Shown here: in pieces, positions 7,918 to 11,299 of the stretch | How the letters are laid out: each line of letters opens with the position of its first letter | How positions within the stretch are numbered: the first letter of the stretch is position 1 | NCBI GenBank assembly: GCA_965554225.1 | Contig: CBEVZC010000095.1 | Coordinates: 1-11,299, forward strand | Source: BMS3ABIN04 sp965554225 | GTDB lineage: Bacteria; Bacteroidota; Ignavibacteria; Ignavibacteriales; Melioribacteraceae | Direction: 5' to 3' | Length of the DNA stretch: 11,299 nucleotides | Program-made: the position numbers and the translations under genes | The notes under the pieces: generated by a model | Told to the model about the DNA's origin: nothing | Seen by the model: only the letters and a program-made list of their open reading frames with translations | Databases searched by the model: none

Positions 7918-9543
7918 ATGGGATTTATTAAAAAAGTTTTTCATAAAAAGGAAATTCACGAATTATTAAATTCAGCGGCAGACCTTTTAGTAAAAGAAGA
8001 ATACGGTTTGGCAGCGGAAAAATTCAATCAGATTCTGGATTATGATAGCAAAAATATAAAAGGGATCTACGGTCGCGGAATTTGTGAATATTATCTTGGA
8101 AATTATGAAGAAGCAAAAAGTGATTTAATAACCGTCTCTAAGATGGAACCAAATCATTCAGCCCATGTTTATTATTTTCTTTGCAATATTTCCTTAATAC
8201 AAAGAGAATTAAATGATGCAGACAACTTCATTGATAAGTTTATTAAGCTTAGTAAAGAAAAATCAGAAGGTTATTTCCTTAAATCTGAGATAAAACTTAT
8301 TCAACGTAATTATCAGGATGCTTTAAGCTTTTGTGAGAAATCGTTGGAATATGTGCCCGGGAGTTATGATTCCAATATTCTACTGGCAAGAATTCAAATT
8401 GCTTTGGAACTTTATGACGAAGCGGAAAGTTCGTTAATAAATATTATTGAGAAAAATCCGGAATCAGCCGAAGCTTCTAATCTTTTGGGATATTTGAATC
8501 TTAAGCAAAATAATTTTACCGAGGCAGAATCTAATTTTAGCAAAGCCTTAGAACAATATCCCAATTATACTTTGGCGCTTTATAACAGAGCATATCTCAA
8601 GTACACTCAAAGTGAATATGAAAGAGCATTAGTTGATTTGAACAAAGCTTATAGTATAGATGAAAATTTAATAAAAGCGAAATTACTAGAAATTGAAATC
8701 TTTAAGTCACAAAAACAATATGATGAAGCTGTACAATCTTTGAATGAGTTAATTGATAATAGACCGGACTATATTAATGCTTATTTTGTGCGGGCATCTA
8801 TCAATACATCACTCGGTAATATTGAAGATGTACAAAAAGATTTAAGTAATTTGGCGGAAAAAGAAATAGGCAATGCTAAGTATTTATATATATTAAGTTT
8901 ATTCGAATTTGAAAATAACAATTTAGCCGAAGCATATAATTTCATTAAAAAAGCAAATGAACTTGATGATGAAAATGAAAAGTTTTACTTTCTTAACGGT
9001 GTTATCAATTTTAAACTGGAAAATTATGATTCAGCTTCCGATCAATTTACAAAAGTAATAGAGCTAAACAAAGAAGAGCCGAGAGCATATTTTATAAGAG
9101 GACTGATCAAAGAAAAGCATGAAGATATACAAGCCGCAATTGAAGATTTTAGTAGAGCTATTGAAATAAATAACTTTTACTATGCTTTAATTCACCGTGC
9201 AATGTTAAATTTTCAATTGGAAAATTATAAATTAGCTTTAGCTGACATAAACAATGCTATTGAAATCAAGCCTAAAAATGGTAAACTGTATTATTTAAGA
9301 GCGAATATTTATAGAAAATTAAATGATAATCGTGAAGCATTGTTAAATTTAGAAAAAACCATTGAAATTGAGAATGATTTCACCGATGCATTAGCTTTGC
9401 ATGGATATCTGGATTTAGAAATACAAAATTATGAGAGCGCATTGAGAGATTTTAATAAAATAGTGGAATTAGACAAGGATTACAATAAAGATATAAACCA
9501 ATTAATTGAATATGCTTCTAATAAAATTGGAAATGACTTTTAA
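7918..9543 (+). CDS. Large tetratricopeptide-repeat protein, cytoplasmic
   Basis: 541 residues that are almost wholly TPR repeats, about 14-15 units. Typical unit spacing and end motifs are visible, such as AAEKFNQILDYDS, AEASNLLGYLNLKQNNFTE, SEYERALVDLNKAYSIDE and NYKLALADINNAIEIKPKN. There is no signal peptide, membrane helix or catalytic domain. The N-terminus is a short basic segment (MGFIKKVFHKKE). TPR solenoids act as protein-binding scaffolds; the partner cannot be told from the sequence. The gene stands alone, with its own candidate promoter and operator-like repeats upstream (7751-7889) and a 174-base gap before the HU-family gene. The ATG at 7918 is supported by GAGGA (7909-7913), 4 bases before it. 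The function is unknown; the TPR assignment is secure. Confidence 0.9.
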   Translation: MGFIKKVFHKKEIHELLNSAADLLVKEEYGLAAEKFNQILDYDSKNIKGIYGRGICEYYLGNYEEAKSDLITVSKMEPNHSAHVYYFLCNISLIQRELNDADNFIDKFIKLSKEKSEGYFLKSEIKLIQRNYQDALSFCEKSLEYVPGSYDSNILLARIQIALELYDEAESSLINIIEKNPESAEASNLLGYLNLKQNNFTEAESNFSKALEQYPNYTLALYNRAYLKYTQSEYERALVDLNKAYSIDENLIKAKLLEIEIFKSQKQYDEAVQSLNELIDNRPDYINAYFVRASINTSLGNIEDVQKDLSNLAEKEIGNAKYLYILSLFEFENNNLAEAYNFIKKANELDDENEKFYFLNGVINFKLENYDSASDQFTKVIELNKEEPRAYFIRGLIKEKHEDIQAAIEDFSRAIEINNFYYALIHRAMLNFQLENYKLALADINNAIEIKPKNGKLYYLRANIYRKLNDNREALLNLEKTIEIENDFTDALALHGYLDLEIQNYESALRDFNKIVELDKDYNKDINQLIEYASNKIGNDF

Positions 9544-9563
9544 TTTTATTCATTTATGAAATA

Positions 9564-9587
9564 AATTATTGTTTAATTTCAATAATT
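9564..9587. repeat. AT-rich hairpin after the TPR gene
   Basis: AATTATTG (9564-9571) and CAATAATT (9580-9587) are exact reverse complements around an 8-base loop, 20 bases past the TPR stop codon. No T-run follows, so it is a poor intrinsic terminator, but it could protect or end the transcript. Confidence 0.35.
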
Positions 9588-9605
9588 ACAGATCCCACAT
9601 TTTGT

Positions 9606-9632
9606 GTAACTTTTTATAAAACTATAAGTTAC
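9606..9632. repeat. Inverted repeat GTAACTT ... AAGTTAC before the HU-family gene
   Basis: Seven-base exact arms at 9606-9612 and 9626-9632 enclose a 13-base AT-rich loop, 86 bases ahead of the HU-family start. It could be an operator for the HU-family gene or part of the TPR gene's terminator. I could not place a convincing -35/-10 pair for the HU-family gene in this gap. Confidence 0.35.
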
Positions 9633-9717
9633 GTAAATTTCAATATTTGATTTTATATTATTTTTTCATATCTTTTGAAGCTTTATAAAATTTTTCACCA
9701 TAAAAATTGGAGTTAGT

Positions 9718-10020
9718 ATGACAAAAGCTGACATTGTTGAGAAGATAGCATCGGGTACAGGACTGACAAAAATAGAAACAGAAGCGATAATTGAGGGCTT
9801 TCTTAATACTGTTATTCACGCGCTGCGAGATGGGAACGGAATAGAAATTAGAGGTTTTGGAAGTTACAAGGTTAAAAAGAAAAATGCACGCTATGCACGT
9901 AATCCAAGAACAGGAGAAAAGGTTTTTGTCCCGGAACATTATGTTCCTGTATTCAAATTTTCCAAAGATTTTAAATCCTCGGTAGATAGAGGTATGAAAG
10001 AACTTAATAAAGAAAACTAA
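9718..10020 (+). CDS. HU/IHF-family DNA-binding protein
   Basis: Small nucleoid-associated protein that binds and bends DNA as a dimer. Its 100 residues are near the family's usual 90-100. The N-terminal helices (MTKADIVEKIASGTGLTK) are followed by the dimer strand IEIRGFGSYKVKKK and the DNA-gripping beta-arm with the signature ARNPRTGEKV (residues about 61-70; the usual form is GRNPRTGE). The closing helix is PVFKFSKDFKSSV. IEIRGFGSY and VPVFKFSKDFK read somewhat more like IHF than HU, but this cannot be settled by eye. SD GGAG (9709-9712) lies 5 bases before the ATG. It starts a tight + strand run with the zinc-ribbon TPR gene 28 bases on. Confidence 0.95.
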   Translation: MTKADIVEKIASGTGLTKIETEAIIEGFLNTVIHALRDGNGIEIRGFGSYKVKKKNARYARNPRTGEKVFVPEHYVPVFKFSKDFKSSVDRGMKELNKEN

Positions 10021-10048
10021 TTCCAAGTAAAGAGACTGAAAGGGGTTG

Positions 10049-10789
10049 ATGACTTTGGATAAGAAAAAGTTTGTAATTTGTTCAAATTGTGGTAAAAAAA
10101 ATAGTCCAGATAGTTCTTATTGTAAAAAATGTGGTGCAAAATTGTCTTCTTCTCGAGGGAAAAAAAATTCTTCGGAAAATTCAAATTTGAAAAAAGATTC
10201 TGATAAGTATATAAATAATCAAAAATATATTTCTTCTGCAAAAGTTGTTTATATAGTTGTTGGACTTCTTTTAATTGTTGGGATTATGATGGTCATGTCA
10301 GGACAGTTAGATTCCCCCGAAGTAAAACCAAAAAAAGTACCGCAGAATAATCAAATAACTGAGCAGCACAATGGTGCTGATTTAAATACACTAAATGAAA
10401 TAAAAGTTTTAGAAGATAAGTATAATAAGAATCCTAAAGACTTGAATGTATTATTGAAATTGGCTCATAAATTAAACGATTCAGGTTTTTATGATAGAGC
10501 AATCACTCATTATAAAAAATATTTAGCTTCAAAACCAAATGATGTAGATGTTCTTGTTGATATGGGGGTCTGCTTTTTCCAGTTAAAAGATAATAAAAAT
10601 GCAATTAAATGGATGGAGAAAGCAGTTAAGTTAAAGCCCGATCACCAAATAGGAAATTTTAATTTAGGTATTGTTAACTTTTCCGCAAATAATATTAAAC
10701 AAGCTAAAGAGTGGTGGAAAAAAGCAATTGATATTGATCCCAATTCAAGGATTGGGAAAAAAGCGAAAGAATTACTTGAAAAAAACTAA
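10049..10789 (+). CDS. Zinc-ribbon, single-pass membrane TPR protein
   Basis: Three parts in order. A zinc ribbon at residues 11-28 (CSNC then CKKC, CX2C-X10-CX2C) is followed by a Ser/Lys/Asn-rich linker (32-60), one membrane helix (about 66-83) and three TPR units (about 115-240). Lys-rich sequence before the helix predicts the zinc ribbon in the cytoplasm and the TPRs outside the inner membrane. The role is unknown; it could link an envelope complex to a cytoplasmic partner. The start is ambiguous. TTG 10046, ATG 10049 and TTG 10055 are all in frame, and AAAGGGGTTGAT (10039-10050) matches the extended SD AAAGGAGGTGAT at 10 of 12 bases. This places ATG 10049 unusually close to the SD core, while TTG 10055 has normal spacing. 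I chose the ATG; the protein differs by only two residues. The stop is 15 bases before the next gene, which suggests an operon. Confidence 0.85.
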   Translation: MTLDKKKFVICSNCGKKNSPDSSYCKKCGAKLSSSRGKKNSSENSNLKKDSDKYINNQKYISSAKVVYIVVGLLLIVGIMMVMSGQLDSPEVKPKKVPQNNQITEQHNGADLNTLNEIKVLEDKYNKNPKDLNVLLKLAHKLNDSGFYDRAITHYKKYLASKPNDVDVLVDMGVCFFQLKDNKNAIKWMEKAVKLKPDHQIGNFNLGIVNFSANNIKQAKEWWKKAIDIDPNSRIGKKAKELLEKN

Positions 10790-10804
10790 TTAGGAGAACT
10801 ACTT

Positions 10805-10900
10805 ATGCCTTGCGGTAGAAAAAGAAAACGTCATAAAATGTCAACTCATAAAAGAAAAAAACGTTTGAGAAAAAATCGACATAAAAAGAAAATAAGATAA
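10805..10900 (+). CDS. AURKAIP1/COX24 (mS38/bS22-type) mini ribosomal protein
   Basis: A 31-residue protein, MPCGRKRKRHK followed by a run ending HKKKIR, with 21 of 31 residues Arg, Lys or His. The core THKRKKRLRKNRHKKK resembles the COX24/AURKAIP1 domain. That domain is known from mitochondrial small-subunit protein mS38 and from the tiny bacterial ribosomal protein bS22 of mycobacteria, and similar short proteins are annotated across Bacteroidota/Chlorobiota. It likely lies against 16S rRNA on the 30S subunit. A strong SD AGGAG (10792-10796) sits 8 bases before the ATG, supporting real translation despite the size. It lies 15 bases after the zinc-ribbon TPR gene and 8 bases before tRNA-Thr, so it is probably cotranscribed with both. 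Another short basic ribosomal peptide family (THX) is a less likely match. Confidence 0.85.
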   Translation: MPCGRKRKRHKMSTHKRKKRLRKNRHKKKIR

Positions 10901-10908
10901 TCTGATAA

Positions 10909-10981
10909 GCCATCTTAGCTCAGCTGGTAGAGCAGCTCACTCGTAATGAGCAGGTCAGCGGTTCGAGTCCGCTAGATGGCT
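10909..10981 (+). tRNA. tRNA-Thr, anticodon CGT
   Basis: A full cloverleaf can be folded. The acceptor GCCATCT pairs with AGATGGC over 7 bp, the D arm is GCTC/GAGC with AGCTGGTA, and the anticodon stem is GCTCA/TGAGC with loop CTCGTAA. The variable loop is AGGTC, and the T arm AGCGG/CCGCT has loop TTCGAGT. The loop gives anticodon CGT, reading ACG (Thr). The discriminator base is T and the full CCA end is not encoded, so it must be added after transcription. It starts 8 bases after the mini-protein stop, so it is probably processed from that transcript. Confidence 0.97.
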
Positions 10982-11031
10982 CAGCAAGATTATTAAAAGA
11001 TTAAGATTTTTTGATATTTTGAATTTTTACG
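10982..11031. other. AT-rich gap after tRNA-Thr
   Basis: Fifty bases between the tRNA and the stop codon of the minus-strand TPR remnant. A TTTTTT run at 11016-11021 has no stable stem before it, so I do not call a terminator. I see nothing else in it. Confidence 0.5.
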
Positions 11032-11223
11032 TTAAATATTAAAAATAAATTTCAATGCATCATCTTTCCCTAACTCGATTGATTTTTTCCAATTGATAAT
11101 TGCCAATCTTTCATTGTTTGATTGATAATAAGCAAATGCACGAAAAAAATAAAAATCCGTAAAATGTGGGTTTAATTCAATAACCCAGCTATAATCAATT
11201 ATTGCATCTTCAAGTTCATTTAA
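11032..11223 (-). pseudogene. TPR protein C-terminal fragment, probably decayed
   Basis: On the minus strand a 63-codon open stretch ends at TAA (11032-11034) and reads NELEDAIIDYSWVIELNP, HFTDFYFFRAFAYYQSNNER and LAIINWKKSIELGKDDALKF. This is nearly two TPR units with the normal 34-residue spacing and the end of a solenoid. It has no start codon in a sensible place and no SD. Upstream in the same frame are TAG (11224-11226), another TAG and a TAA. The piece ILAFEKF, read in a different frame just upstream, may be another frameshifted TPR part. I therefore read it as the remnant of a minus-strand TPR gene, convergent with the tRNA transcript. A longer gene with errors at this point cannot be excluded from this window. 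Confidence 0.6.
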
Positions 11224-11299
11224 CTATTTAAAATTTTTCAAAAGCTAAGATTCAATTAGTAAGTGCGACAAAATAGATTTAATTCTCTGGGGTTAACCC
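11224..11299. other. Window-end sequence upstream of the TPR remnant
   Basis: Stops occur in all three minus frames here, with only a faint frameshifted TPR trace. The last ten bases, GGGTTAACCC (11290-11299), form a perfect palindrome cut off by the window end. It could be part of a longer inverted repeat or simply chance. I see no other feature. Confidence 0.4.

Noticed and set aside
7918..9543. TPR units as DNA-level tandem repeats or a CRISPR-like array
   Set aside because: The periodicity is at protein level (34 residues) with diverged codons; no near-identical DNA repeats or spacers are visible.
9658..10026. 122-codon minus-strand open frame
   Set aside because: It overlaps the entire HU-family gene antisense; the product has no recognisable family features.
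11016..11021. Intrinsic terminator after tRNA-Thr
   Set aside because: The T-run has no stable GC-containing stem immediately upstream.
11218..11260. Amber (TAG) recoding in the minus-strand TPR fragment
   Set aside because: Two TAGs fall where Gln or Lys would fit, but a TAA lies in the same frame further upstream and the left-hand genes do not read through TAG; decay is simpler.

Overview
The window is AT-rich, low-GC bacterial DNA. Dense genes lie mostly on the + strand, with short gaps and mostly clear Shine-Dalgarno (SD) sites. Several traits fit the Bacteroidota/Chlorobiota group, most plausibly an Ignavibacteria-type lineage. These are TPR-fused sensor kinases, an exported PepF-type peptidase, a 31-residue Arg/Lys-rich COX24-like protein, and an AddA-like helicase-nuclease. 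This placement is inference from gene style, not from a marker phylogeny. The SD sites argue against a typical Bacteroides/Flavobacterium, where SD sites are weak.

Layout. 1-2675: 3' part of an AddA/RecB-type helicase-nuclease whose start lies left of the window. 2752-4644: M3 oligoendopeptidase F with a signal peptide. 4702-5715: CBS-less IMPDH/GMP reductase family enzyme. 5726-7381: TPR sensor histidine kinase that stops before its ATP-binding domain. 7382-7707: wreckage of that domain, with a GC-richer foreign-looking stretch and a detached G2-box end in another frame. 7708-7917: regulatory-looking DNA with repeated TTCTTAA half-sites and a 34-bp near-palindrome. 7918-9543: a large all-TPR cytoplasmic protein. 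9718-10020: HU/IHF-family protein. 10049-10789: zinc-ribbon, membrane-anchored TPR protein. 10805-10900: COX24/mS38-like mini ribosomal protein. 10909-10981: tRNA-Thr(CGT). 11032-11223, minus strand: a decayed TPR fragment.

How the genes relate. The right half (HU, zinc-ribbon TPR, mini-protein, tRNA) is tightly spaced and probably one transcript, with a nucleoid/translation flavour at its ends. The left half is housekeeping: double-strand-break processing, peptide degradation in the envelope, and purine salvage. TPR repeats occur in four separate loci, two of them damaged.

I see no CRISPR array, phage, toxin-antitoxin, defence island or intact insertion sequence. Nothing here convincingly forms an undescribed multi-gene system. 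The most unusual items are the broken kinase with its inserted stretch, the repeated half-site array before the TPR gene, and an Fe-S-type cysteine set in the same chain as the AddA-like helicase.
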